A stretch of DNA of 6,443 nucleotides from a bacterium (GCA_030426295.1 JAUHYY010000061.1:1-6443), one strand, 5' to 3'; positions 1-6,170 are shown, numbered from the stretch's first letter. Numbers and translations are program-made. Notes: generated by a model from the letters alone, not told the origin.

Positions 1-1106
1 ATAGGTGCGAACATCTCTACTGAATCTCTTTGTAAAGGTCTTGGATTTGTGTTTGAAAAGCTTGCTTGTGATGGAATGAATGATTTCACATCTTTTGGTG
101 CGAATTCTACTTTTGGAGTTAGTACATTTTCGTTCAAAACATGTTTAATACTGTGCAAAAGTTTGTTGTAAATCATTGATTGAAAGTGGAATCTTGCTTC
201 TTCTTTTCGTGGATGCACATTCATATCTACGTCAGATGGGTTTAAAGTAAGCCATAAAACGAATGGTGGCTTTTCTGACGGGAAAATTGTTGATCCAAAT
301 GCGTTCTTTATTGCATGCACAAAGTATGGTGCATTTATAGCTCTCCCATTAATCAGCAAGTATTGGTTGTATGCTCTGTCTTTAGCAAGTTCTGGCTTTC
401 CGATGAATCCTTCTATTGATAACTCGTTACCACCATAAAATACTGGTAGTAGCTTGCTTGCGAAGTCTGCACCTAGGACTTGAGTTACTCTGCCTTCTTT
501 GTCAGTTGCTGGGTAATCGAATACTTGCTTTTGCTTGTGATAAAGGGTGAATCCTATTTCTGGGTGAGCAAGCGCATGTGCTTCGATAGTTTCTAGGCAT
601 TTCTTGTACTCAGTTTGATCTGTCTTTAAAAACTTTGCTCTGGCAGGAGTATTGAAAAATAGGTTATCTACTGTAACTTGTGTTCCCTCAGGGATTGCAG
701 CTGGCTTTATTTCTCCTTTCTCATCTATTGAATAGCCTGAAGAGTCGTTTTGGGTCTTTGATGCAAATTCTATTTCTGAGATTGATGAAATACTGGCAAG
801 AGCTTCACCTCTAAAGCCGAGTGTTGATGTAATTTCTAGGTCATCAAATTTGTTTATCTTTGATGTGGCATGTCGCTCAAATACAAGATCAAGCTGGTAT
901 TTGCCCAGGCCGATTCCGTTGTCTATTACTTTGATTTTCTTTTTTCCTCCTTCTTCGAGTTCAATTGTGATTTGAGTAGCACCTGCATCTATTGAATTTT
1001 CTACTAGTTCTTTAATAACTGAAGCTGGTCTTTCTACTACTTCTCCAGCTGCGATTTGGTTGATAACCTTCTTGTCTAGCTTCTTAATTTTGTGTTCGTT
1101 TTTCAT
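1..1106 (-). CDS. mutL: DNA mismatch repair protein MutL, 3' part missing (first 368 residues)
   Basis: MutL is the GHKL-family ATPase that links mismatch recognition by MutS to the downstream nicking, helicase and excision steps in the cytoplasm. The translation from the ATG at 1106 stays open to the window edge. It shows the complete N-terminal ATPase domain: ELVENSIDAG with the catalytic Glu at residue 33 and the Mg-binding Asn at 37, DNGIG at 62-66, the ATP-lid motif GFRGEAL at 97-103, FFNTPARAKFLK near 150-161, and DVDMNVHPRK with the conserved Lys near 301. From about residue 330 the sequence becomes low in conservation, as expected for the linker. The C-terminal dimerisation domain lies outside the window, so whether it carries the endonuclease motif (DQHA...E) cannot be told. 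No Shine-Dalgarno sequence precedes the start. The gene is divergent from the YqfO-like/mutS pair. Identity is very secure; only the end is missing. Confidence 0.97.
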   Translation of the reverse strand, partial: MKNEHKIKKLDKKVINQIAAGEVVERPASVIKELVENSIDAGATQITIELEEGGKKKIKVIDNGIGLGKYQLDLVFERHATSKINKFDDLEITSTLGFRGEALASISSISEIEFASKTQNDSSGYSIDEKGEIKPAAIPEGTQVTVDNLFFNTPARAKFLKTDQTEYKKCLETIEAHALAHPEIGFTLYHKQKQVFDYPATDKEGRVTQVLGADFASKLLPVFYGGNELSIEGFIGKPELAKDRAYNQYLLINGRAINAPYFVHAIKNAFGSTIFPSEKPPFVLWLTLNPSDVDMNVHPRKEEARFHFQSMIYNKLLHSIKHVLNENVLTPKVEFAPKDVKSFIPSQASFSNTNPRPLQRDSVEMFAP

Positions 1107-1117
1107 TTGTTTATACT
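1090..1117 (+). promoter_or_regulatory. candidate promoter for the YqfO-like gene and mutS
   Basis: TATACT at 1112-1117 matches the -10 consensus at five of six positions. A weak -35 (TTGTGT, 1090-1095) lies 16 bp upstream, inside the first codons of divergent mutL. A start near 1124 would leave a leader of about 25 nt before the GTG at 1150. The -35 is poor, so only the -10 is reasonably supported. If both this and the mutL promoter are real they overlap back-to-back, and the two transcription units would compete for polymerase. Confidence 0.35.
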
Positions 1118-1131
1118 GTCATTGGAAATCA

Positions 1132-1160
1132 ATCTTAAACTAATCATACGTGGAATTCAA
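1132..1160 (-). promoter_or_regulatory. candidate sigma-70 promoter for mutL
   Basis: On the minus strand a -35-like TTGAAT (1160-1155) and a -10-like TAAGAT (1137-1132) are separated by exactly 17 bp. Transcription would start near 1125 and give a leader of about 19 nt before the mutL ATG. The -35 lies over the first codons of the divergent YqfO-like gene. Each hexamer matches consensus at four of six positions, so this is plausible rather than certain. Confidence 0.4.
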
Positions 1161-1473
1161 AATATTTAAAATTGTTGTTTTTACTCCATCAACTCATTCT
1201 GATGAAGTAAGAAAGTATTTAGCAAATGCAGGATGCGGCCAACAAGGCAATTATGATTCTTGCTCTTTTTCATCTAAAGGCGATGGCAGATTCCGACCTT
1301 TAGAAGGGGCTAATCCATTCCTCACATCCGACAAAGTTGATGAAGAAAAAATAGAAGTTATATGTGAAAAAGATAAACTTGAAACTGTTATAAAAGGACT
1401 CATAGAGGTTCATCCTTATGAAGAACCGGCCATTGATATAGTTCCTATTCTTGATTATCATTCATTCCTCTAA
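1150..1473 (+). CDS. stand-alone YqfO-family / NIF3 insert-like protein (PII/CutA-like fold)
   Basis: This 107-residue protein resembles the small stand-alone YqfO-family proteins of about 100 residues known from gammaproteobacteria. These correspond to the PII/CutA-like domain inserted in some NIF3 (YqfO) proteins. Visible family marks are the opening beta strand KIVVFTP (7-13), AGCGQQGNYDSCSF (27-40), GDGRFRPLEGANPF (44-57) and the closing HPYEEPA (88-94). The function is unknown; the fold suggests a trimeric ligand- or metal-sensing module, but that is inference. The start is GTG: an in-frame TAA sits at 1141-1143, and no ATG or other usual start precedes the conserved core. The GTG choice adds about five residues compared with typical homologues. 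No Shine-Dalgarno is seen. It lies 8 bp upstream of mutS on the same strand, so co-transcription is likely, although no functional link to mismatch repair is known to me. Confidence 0.85.
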   Translation: MEFKIFKIVVFTPSTHSDEVRKYLANAGCGQQGNYDSCSFSSKGDGRFRPLEGANPFLTSDKVDEEKIEVICEKDKLETVIKGLIEVHPYEEPAIDIVPILDYHSFL

Positions 1474-1481
1474 AGACTTGC

Positions 1482-4019
1482 ATGGCCAAAAAACTTACAC
1501 CAATGATGGAGCAGTACTATTCGATAAAGTCGGGATTTTCTGACTGTATTTTATTTTTTAGACTTGGGGATTTCTATGAAATGTTCGAAGATGATGCTTT
1601 AGTTGCCTCTGAAATTTTAGAGATCACTTTGACTGCTCGTGGCAAAGATGAGAATAAGATTCCTATGTGTGGAGTCCCATATCATAGTGCTGAAGGCTAC
1701 ATTGCCAAATTGACACAGAAAGGTAAGAAAGTTGCGATTTGTGAACAGGTTGGATCAGTTGATAACCCGGGGATTGTTGAAAGAGATGTAGTTAGAGTTA
1801 TTACACCTGGTACCAACATCAGTGATATTTGCTTAGAAAATAAAGCCAATCAATTTGTATCAGCTATAAAAGATAAATCTATAGCTTTCTGTGATGTTTC
1901 TACGGGTGAGCTAATGGTTGCAAACATTGATAATCTTGAAGTATTTAAATCGCTTCTAGCAACTTATCAACCTAAAGAACTTGTTGCTGCAAAACAACAA
2001 TCAGAAGACCCAAAGATTTATAATATTTGTAACGAACTTGAAATCAGCCTATCTGCATTTGATTCAACCGATTCTTATGATTACTTAACTAATCATTTTA
2101 ATGTTAAATCATTAAATGCATTTGGTCTTGAAGGTGAATCTGGTCTAATTGAAGTCACAGCACTAACGCTCCAATATCTTGAATCTGTACTCAAAACTGA
2201 GCTTAAGAATATACAAAAAGTTAGTATGCTCACAAATGAGGACTTCTTTGATTTAGACCATACTACGATATTCAACTTAGAGATTTTTCATACGATTCGA
2301 GATTTTGATAAAAAGAATTCATTGATTGGAGTAATTGATAAAACAGTTACATCAGGTGGTGGCCGCTTATTTAGAAGATGGATGGTTCGACCACTAAAGA
2401 ATCTTGATCTACTTAATGACAGATTAGTAAAAACTGGGTCTTTGTTTGATATGGGCCCAAAGCTTGAGCCGCTGACTGATCTTATGAAGCGTACTTATGA
2501 CCTTGAAAGAGTCATTAGTCGTGTTGGGCTGGGACTTGGCAATCCAAGGGACCTTGGACTAATTGTTAATACGTTATTTCTTATACCCGAGATCAATAAT
2601 TTGATACCTGAGGCTTTTGATAAACTTGATACTTTAGATGAGCTTAAGTCGTTACTTGAAAATGCTTTAGCAGAAGACTTGCCTTTGAGCCGAAGAGATG
2701 GTGGGATATTTAAAGAAGGCTACAATGCTGAGGTTGATGAACTTCGTAAACTATTAAGCGAAGGTAAAGGATTTATTGCAAACCTCAAACAAAAAGAGAT
2801 TGAAGCTACTGGAATCTCAAACCTTAAAGTTGGGTTCAACAAAGTCTTTGGTTACTTCTTAGAAGTTTCGAAAGGTAAAGTTGATCTTGTACCTGATCAC
2901 TACATAAGAAAACAAACACTCACAAACTCAGAGCGTTACATCACTCCTGAGCTAAAGGAATATGAAGATAAGGTTTTGAATGCAGAAGATCGACTCTTTG
3001 CACTAGAAGAAAACTTATTCATAGAACTTACTGAAGAAGTGATGAAGCACTCAACTGAGGTTTATAGCCTAGCAACAGCGCTTTCTACAATTGATGTTCA
3101 CTTATCTTTTGCAAATCTTGCGCTTTCAAATAGGTACGTGAAACCTGAGCTAACTAATTCAAATGAGCTAGAAATTGTTGATGGTCGACATCCTGTACTC
3201 GAAGCTATACTACCTAGAGGAGTCTTTATTCCAAATGATTTAAGCATCAATGCTTCAGCATTCAAGCTAATTACAGGGCCTAATATGGGTGGTAAATCGA
3301 CTTACTTAAGACAAGTGGCGATTGTAACTCTACTTGCACAGGTGGGTTCATTTGTTCCTGCTCAATCTGCAAGGATTGGCTTAGTGGATCAAATTTATAC
3401 TCGTGTAGGTGCTGCTGATAACTTAAGTAAAGGTCAAAGTACATTCATGGTTGAGATGGAAGAAACTGCATATATACTAAGAAATGCTACTGAACAAAGT
3501 TTGCTGATACTTGATGAAATTGGTCGTGGTACTTCAACTTATGATGGGCTTAGTATTGCTTGGTCCGTAACAGAGTTTATTCACGATAAATTAAAATCTC
3601 GTGCACTATTTGCAACTCATTATCATGAACTTGTTGAAGTAGTTGGTAATCTAGAGAATGCTGAAAACTTGTCTGTAACAGTTGAAGAGGATCAAAATGG
3701 TCGACCAGTTTTCTTACATAAGATTCAAAAAGGAGCTATCGATAAAAGTTATGGTGTACATGTAGCTGAACTTGCAGGCCTACCAAAAGAAGTACTGAGT
3801 AGATCTGAACAAATCCTAAATGACCTAGAAAAAAATAAAGAAGACTTTGTTGTGTCAGAAAGATCACATAAGGCGCTTGCTGATTACCAACCGCCTACTC
3901 TCTTTGTAATGAATGAAAAAAATGATCAACTCACTAAAGAGATTTCTGATATAGACATAAACTCTATGACGCCCCTTGAAGCCTTACAAAAGTTGGTTGA
4001 GTTGAAAGACAAGACTTAA
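1482..4019 (+). CDS. mutS: DNA mismatch repair protein MutS
   Basis: MutS is the mismatch-recognition ATPase that slides as a clamp and recruits MutL. At 845 residues it is normal for bacterial MutS1. The N-terminal recognition domain has the Phe-X-Glu motif (FYE, residues 31-33, within RLGDFYEMF) that intercalates at mismatches. The connector, lever and clamp domains follow; the clamp carries GYFLEVSKGK and YIRKQTLTNSERY. The C-terminal ATPase has Walker A GPNMGGKST (599-607), the ABC-signature-like DNLSKGQSTFMVEM (646-659), Walker B LLILDEIGRGTST (674-686) and the switch motif FATHYHEL (710-717). The extreme C-terminus ends with the usual helical segment containing MTPLEALQKL. QPPTLF at 803-808 resembles a sliding-clamp-binding peptide, but this is tentative. 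The ATG start matches family N-termini. There is no Shine-Dalgarno, and translation probably follows from the gene 8 bp upstream. It appears intact, with all catalytic motifs present. Confidence 0.99.
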   Translation: MAKKLTPMMEQYYSIKSGFSDCILFFRLGDFYEMFEDDALVASEILEITLTARGKDENKIPMCGVPYHSAEGYIAKLTQKGKKVAICEQVGSVDNPGIVERDVVRVITPGTNISDICLENKANQFVSAIKDKSIAFCDVSTGELMVANIDNLEVFKSLLATYQPKELVAAKQQSEDPKIYNICNELEISLSAFDSTDSYDYLTNHFNVKSLNAFGLEGESGLIEVTALTLQYLESVLKTELKNIQKVSMLTNEDFFDLDHTTIFNLEIFHTIRDFDKKNSLIGVIDKTVTSGGGRLFRRWMVRPLKNLDLLNDRLVKTGSLFDMGPKLEPLTDLMKRTYDLERVISRVGLGLGNPRDLGLIVNTLFLIPEINNLIPEAFDKLDTLDELKSLLENALAEDLPLSRRDGGIFKEGYNAEVDELRKLLSEGKGFIANLKQKEIEATGISNLKVGFNKVFGYFLEVSKGKVDLVPDHYIRKQTLTNSERYITPELKEYEDKVLNAEDRLFALEENLFIELTEEVMKHSTEVYSLATALSTIDVHLSFANLALSNRYVKPELTNSNELEIVDGRHPVLEAILPRGVFIPNDLSINASAFKLITGPNMGGKSTYLRQVAIVTLLAQVGSFVPAQSARIGLVDQIYTRVGAADNLSKGQSTFMVEMEETAYILRNATEQSLLILDEIGRGTSTYDGLSIAWSVTEFIHDKLKSRALFATHYHELVEVVGNLENAENLSVTVEEDQNGRPVFLHKIQKGAIDKSYGVHVAELAGLPKEVLSRSEQILNDLEKNKEDFVVSERSHKALADYQPPTLFVMNEKNDQLTKEISDIDINSMTPLEALQKLVELKDKT

Positions 4020-4144
4020 CCTGCAGCAATTCTACCGTCTGTTCTGTAGTGGCTGAATTTTGATCTTCTTTGAGGGAACTTGAAAGTACCTCTTGGTTTT
4101 GGGCTACTTAGATCTTCTGCATCTAAAATCAAATATAAAAGCAT
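4016..4144 (-). CDS. small 42-residue basic protein downstream of lexA, unknown function
   Basis: This short ORF starts at an ATG 9 bp after the lexA stop and is in the same reading frame as lexA (stop, then Leu-Ile-Thr, then Met). It ends at a TAA that overlaps the convergent mutS TAA by two bases. The predicted peptide begins with a hydrophobic MLLYLIL, followed by the acidic DAED. The rest is basic and glycine-containing, with SSPKPRG at 13-19 and QRRSKFSHYRTDGR at 25-38. It fills the gap between lexA and mutS exactly, and its codons look like those of its neighbours, which favours a real gene over chance. I do not recognise the family. If real it should be co-transcribed with lexA and be DNA-damage inducible. 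Alternatives are an untranslated lexA 3' trailer, or a C-terminal extension of LexA made by stop-codon readthrough. No Shine-Dalgarno is present. Confidence 0.5.
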   Translation of the reverse strand: MLLYLILDAEDLSSPKPRGTFKFPQRRSKFSHYRTDGRIAAG

Positions 4145-4153
4145 GGTAATTAA

Positions 4154-4765
4154 TTAGTTATAAGTACGAATAAGACCAATTACTACTCCTTGAACTTCAA
4201 GGCCTAGCATTGGGTGAATATCTTCATAGTCTGGATTTTCTGCTTGAAGGTGATAAACACCACCTTTACTCACAAGTCTCTTAACTGTGTTTTCGCCATC
4301 TACAAGTGCGATAACTATGTCAGATGGGCGTGGTTCTCTTTTTGAATCGCAAATTAATAAATCACCTTCAAAAATACCTGCGTTGATCATACTTTCACCA
4401 GTTACACGTAGCATGAATGCATTTTCTGGGCTTGGTATCTTGCTGCTATCAACAGTGATCCAATCTTCTGTGTATTCTTCTGAGATTACTGGTCCACCAG
4501 CAGGGATAGCACCAAGTAGAGGTAGATTTGTGAAGTTTGATTGGAGTTTTTCTTTAATTGTGTCGAGGAGTTTGATTCCCCGTGGAGTGTCATCTTTTTC
4601 AATAAAACCCTTTTTTTCAAGAGCAGCTAAATGCTTTAAAACACTGTTATCTGAAGAAACATTAATATGCTCTTTGATCTCTTTTAGAGTTGGTGATTTA
4701 CCGTTCTCTAGCTGAAATCCTTCAATAAAATCTAATACTTGTTGTTGTCTATCTGTTAAGTTCAT
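4154..4765 (-). CDS. lexA: SOS-response transcriptional repressor LexA
   Basis: LexA represses DNA-damage genes and inactivates itself by RecA-stimulated self-cleavage. At 203 residues the protein is the usual length. The N-terminal winged helix-turn-helix starts with LTDRQQQVLDFI (3-14) and continues through SPTLKEIKEHI and the recognition-helix region SSDNSVLKHLAALEKKG (37-53). A linker leads to the self-cleavage site Ala89-Gly90 in LLGAIPAGGP. The S24-peptidase catalytic pair is present: Ser125 in VTGESMINAG and Lys162 in NTVKRL. So it should be a cleavable, functional repressor. The recognition helix is not that of the E. coli or Bacillus proteins, in line with a different operator. Its own promoter overlaps a strong inverted repeat, which suggests autoregulation. 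It is divergent from yebC and is followed at 9 bp by a small ORF. The start ATG at 4765 fits the family N-terminus; there is no Shine-Dalgarno. Confidence 0.97.
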   Translation of the reverse strand: MNLTDRQQQVLDFIEGFQLENGKSPTLKEIKEHINVSSDNSVLKHLAALEKKGFIEKDDTPRGIKLLDTIKEKLQSNFTNLPLLGAIPAGGPVISEEYTEDWITVDSSKIPSPENAFMLRVTGESMINAGIFEGDLLICDSKREPRPSDIVIALVDGENTVKRLVSKGGVYHLQAENPDYEDIHPMLGLEVQGVVIGLIRTYN

Positions 4766-4780
4766 AAGGGTGGGTTAACT

Positions 4781-4801
4781 CTCACCATTACTATAGGTGA
4801 G
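4781..4801. promoter_or_regulatory. candidate LexA operator: CTCACC-N9-GGTGAG inverted repeat
   Basis: Two perfect 6-bp arms, CTCACC (4781-4786) and GGTGAG (4796-4801), flank a 9-bp spacer that contains the complete lexA -10 hexamer. One arm borders the -10 and the other covers the expected transcription start, the classic position for a repressor that blocks polymerase. LexA normally binds as a dimer to such palindromes and controls its own gene. The sequence is not the E. coli (CTGT-N8-ACAG) or Bacillus (GAAC-N4-GTTC) box. Binding by this LexA is inferred from position and symmetry only. No second full copy was found elsewhere in the window. Confidence 0.6.
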
Positions 4802-4829
4802 TGCCGGCGCACCGTCAAGGACTTTTTTT
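4790..4829 (-). promoter_or_regulatory. sigma-70 promoter of lexA
   Basis: Read on the minus strand, a -35 of TTGACG (4818-4813, five of six consensus) and a -10 of TATAGT (4795-4790, five of six) are spaced by an optimal 17 bp. A run of seven A (4829-4823) just upstream of the -35 could act as an UP-like element. Transcription should begin near 4783, giving a leader of about 18 nt to the ATG at 4765. This is the strongest promoter-like sequence in the window. Confidence 0.75.
4796..4813. repeat. secondary inverted repeats in the lexA promoter spacer
   Basis: Between the lexA -35 and -10 lies an unusually GC-rich patch. It contains GTGC-N4-GCAC (4801-4812) and, using the right arm of the main palindrome, GGTG-N10-CACC (4796-4799 with 4810-4813). 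CACC/GGTG/CACC half-sites thus alternate at 13-14 bp steps across the promoter. This may be a second, weaker operator or a site for another regulator. Base-composition chance is possible for such short arms. Confidence 0.3.
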
Positions 4830-4843
4830 ATTGTCTTTTCTTA

Positions 4844-4852
4844 TGCTAATAT
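4844..4852 (+). promoter_or_regulatory. candidate extended -10 promoter for yebC
   Basis: TGCTAATAT reads as an extended -10 element: TG at 4844-4845, one base, then TAATAT at 4847-4852, which matches four of six consensus positions. No convincing -35 lies 16-18 bp upstream, where only a T-run is present. Start near 4859 would give a leader of about 17 nt with no Shine-Dalgarno. The distance from the lexA palindrome (over 40 bp) argues against direct blockage by the same operator. Confidence 0.35.
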
Positions 4853-4875
4853 CTGCTCGATTCTAACAATAATTT

Positions 4876-5628
4876 ATGGCAGGACATTCGAAGTGGCACT
4901 CGATTAAACATAAAAAGGGTGCAGCAGATGCAAAAAGAGGTAAGATTTTCACTAAACATGCGAGATTGATTTCAATCGCGGCAAGAGCTGGTGATGATCC
5001 AGATATGAATGCGTCTTTGAGAACGGCTATTGAAAATGCAAAAGCTGAGAATGTTCCAAACGACAACATCAAGCGAGCAATCGAGAAAGGTGCTGGTACA
5101 GGTAAAGATGTTGCTGTAATGCATGAAATTACATATGAAGCATATGGTCCTGCTGGGATTGGCATCTACATACATGCGATTACTGATAATAAGAATCGTA
5201 CTTTCACGAATGTTAGGACTGCTGTAACTAAAAATGGTGGCAACATGGGTGACGCTGGTTCAGTTGCATACATGTTTGAACAAAAAGGAAGATTCTTTAT
5301 TGATCCTCAAGGAAAAGATCTAGATGAACTTCAATTAGAACTAATCGAATATGGTGTTGAAGAGATGGAGGTTATTGATGGTAAGCTTGAAGCATTCTGC
5401 CCTGTAAGTGAATATGGAACAGTTAGAGATGCATTAAAAGAAGCTGGTTATAAGCTCGAGGAATCACAAGCAACCTATGTACCTTCAAACATTGTTGAGG
5501 TTAATGAAGTTGATGTTGCTAAAAAAATCATGCGAATCGTAGATGCAGTCGAAGAAGATGATGATGTAACTGATGTTTACACAAACTTTGATCTTACTGA
5601 TGAGTTAGCCGATCAACTAGATTCTTAA
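4876..5628 (+). CDS. yebC: YebC/PmpR (TACO1-like) family protein
   Basis: This 250-residue protein opens with the highly conserved family signature MAGHSKWHSIKHKK, followed by AADAKRGKIFTKHARLI and then AENVPNDNIKRAIEKGAG in the N-terminal helical domain. The central part has YEAYGPAGI and TDNKNRTFTNVR, then KNGGNMGDAGSVAYMF. The C-terminus is strongly acidic (VEEDDDVTDVYTNFDL). YebC proteins were long annotated as DNA-binding regulators. Relatives including mitochondrial TACO1 are now linked to translation, helping ribosomes through difficult stretches such as polyproline; the role in this organism is inferred from family. The protein acts in the cytoplasm. In many bacteria yebC lies beside ruvC, which is not the case here: it is monocistronic between divergent lexA and the convergent lipoprotein gene. 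The ATG start is fixed by the family N-terminus; no Shine-Dalgarno is present. Confidence 0.98.
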   Translation: MAGHSKWHSIKHKKGAADAKRGKIFTKHARLISIAARAGDDPDMNASLRTAIENAKAENVPNDNIKRAIEKGAGTGKDVAVMHEITYEAYGPAGIGIYIHAITDNKNRTFTNVRTAVTKNGGNMGDAGSVAYMFEQKGRFFIDPQGKDLDELQLELIEYGVEEMEVIDGKLEAFCPVSEYGTVRDALKEAGYKLEESQATYVPSNIVEVNEVDVAKKIMRIVDAVEEDDDVTDVYTNFDLTDELADQLDS

Positions 5629-5643
5629 GCTATTCGCAGAATC
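5620..5643. terminator. possible weak bidirectional hairpin at the yebC/lipoprotein stop junction
   Basis: GATTCT (5620-5625) and AGAATC (5638-5643) form a perfect 6-bp inverted repeat with a 12-nt loop. The repeat spans both convergent stop codons (5626-5628 and 5632-5630). It is AT-rich and has no following T-run on either strand, so it is not a classical intrinsic terminator. It may be a barrier between the convergent transcripts or simply chance. Confidence 0.25.
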
Positions 5644-6145
5644 CTGATTCATCGCCTAGGCATCTCCATTCTTGAGCGTCTCCGTTTATTTGTACTTCGT
5701 ATTCAGCATCAGGGTAATAAAGCTCGATAGTTTTTTCGACTTGGCCTTTGTACCTTGGTGTTTCACAGTGCCCAGAATGAAGTAGTGTTCCTTCTAGGTT
5801 TACTGTTAGTCTCCCTGACGAGTCTTCGTCTGTGAAAGCGAGTAAGTTTGATATGTAAGTTGTATCTGCATAGTCAGTTCCAGGGTAAGTTGCTTCATTG
5901 TTTAAGAATAGTGCATTTAGTGCGTTTGCTAGATTGTCTTCGTTATCTTCATATTCAACTGTATGGGGCACCAAGAATTCTGTACCACAGCCTTCTACTT
6001 CTATTGTTTCTGGTGGTAAGTCCCCTAGTTCAGTTTGAGGATCTGCCACAAGATAGAAAGTAACTTCCGCATTTTGGGTTGAGTTGTTACAACCTGCAAG
6101 TGTTAGAAGTAAGAGTGAAATTAATAGTATTGATAGTTTTTTCAT
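5630..6145 (-). CDS. small secreted lipoprotein, possibly GerMN-like
   Basis: The 171-residue product has a clear lipoprotein signal peptide: MKKL, a leucine/isoleucine-rich core, and the lipobox LAGC with the lipidated Cys at residue 19. It should therefore be anchored on the outer face of the cytoplasmic membrane. The mature part has an acidic stretch (63-72), a segment LANALNALFL (72-81), then GRLTVNLEGTLL (111-122) and EKTIELYYPDAEYEVQINGD (137-156). This order resembles GerMN domains, which have an ALxAL-type helix, a strand with VNL, and a final strand ending in NG. I make that assignment from pattern only. Four cysteines (53, 127, 162, 170) in the mature protein could form two disulfides. 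It lies 25 bp downstream of the superoxide dismutase gene on the same strand and is probably co-transcribed. The start follows from the signal peptide; no Shine-Dalgarno. Function unknown. Confidence 0.85.
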   Translation of the reverse strand: MKKLSILLISLLLLTLAGCNNSTQNAEVTFYLVADPQTELGDLPPETIEVEGCGTEFLVPHTVEYEDNEDNLANALNALFLNNEATYPGTDYADTTYISNLLAFTDEDSSGRLTVNLEGTLLHSGHCETPRYKGQVEKTIELYYPDAEYEVQINGDAQEWRCLGDESGFCE

Positions 6146-6170
6146 GGTGGTAAGAGTTAGATAAGTAAGA

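Noticed and set aside
559..570. Single GGTGAG half-sites inside mutL (near 563) and mutS (near 1906)
   Set aside because: They lack the paired CTCACC arm at 9 bp and are within coding sequence, so they are not counted as operators.
2093..2275. 60-codon minus-strand open frame within mutS
   Set aside because: It is internal to an intact mutS, with no promoter or recognisable product.
4287..4715. 142-codon plus-strand open frame opposite lexA
   Set aside because: It lies entirely inside lexA on the other strand, has no recognisable protein features, and LexA has every catalytic motif.
4801..4829. GC-rich GTGC/GCAC hairpin followed by a T-run as a plus-strand terminator
   Set aside because: No plus-strand gene ends upstream; the stem is only 4 bp and the T-run is about 10 nt away. 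The A-run on the minus strand fits better as an upstream element of the lexA promoter.
4863..5175. Two minus-strand open frames of 100 and 67 codons opposite yebC
   Set aside because: They are antisense shadows of the strongly conserved YebC N-terminal region, with no supporting motif or promoter.
5848..6063. 71-codon plus-strand open frame opposite the lipoprotein gene
   Set aside because: It overlaps a gene with a clear lipoprotein signal peptide and shows only low-complexity leucine/histidine-rich sequence typical of an antisense frame.
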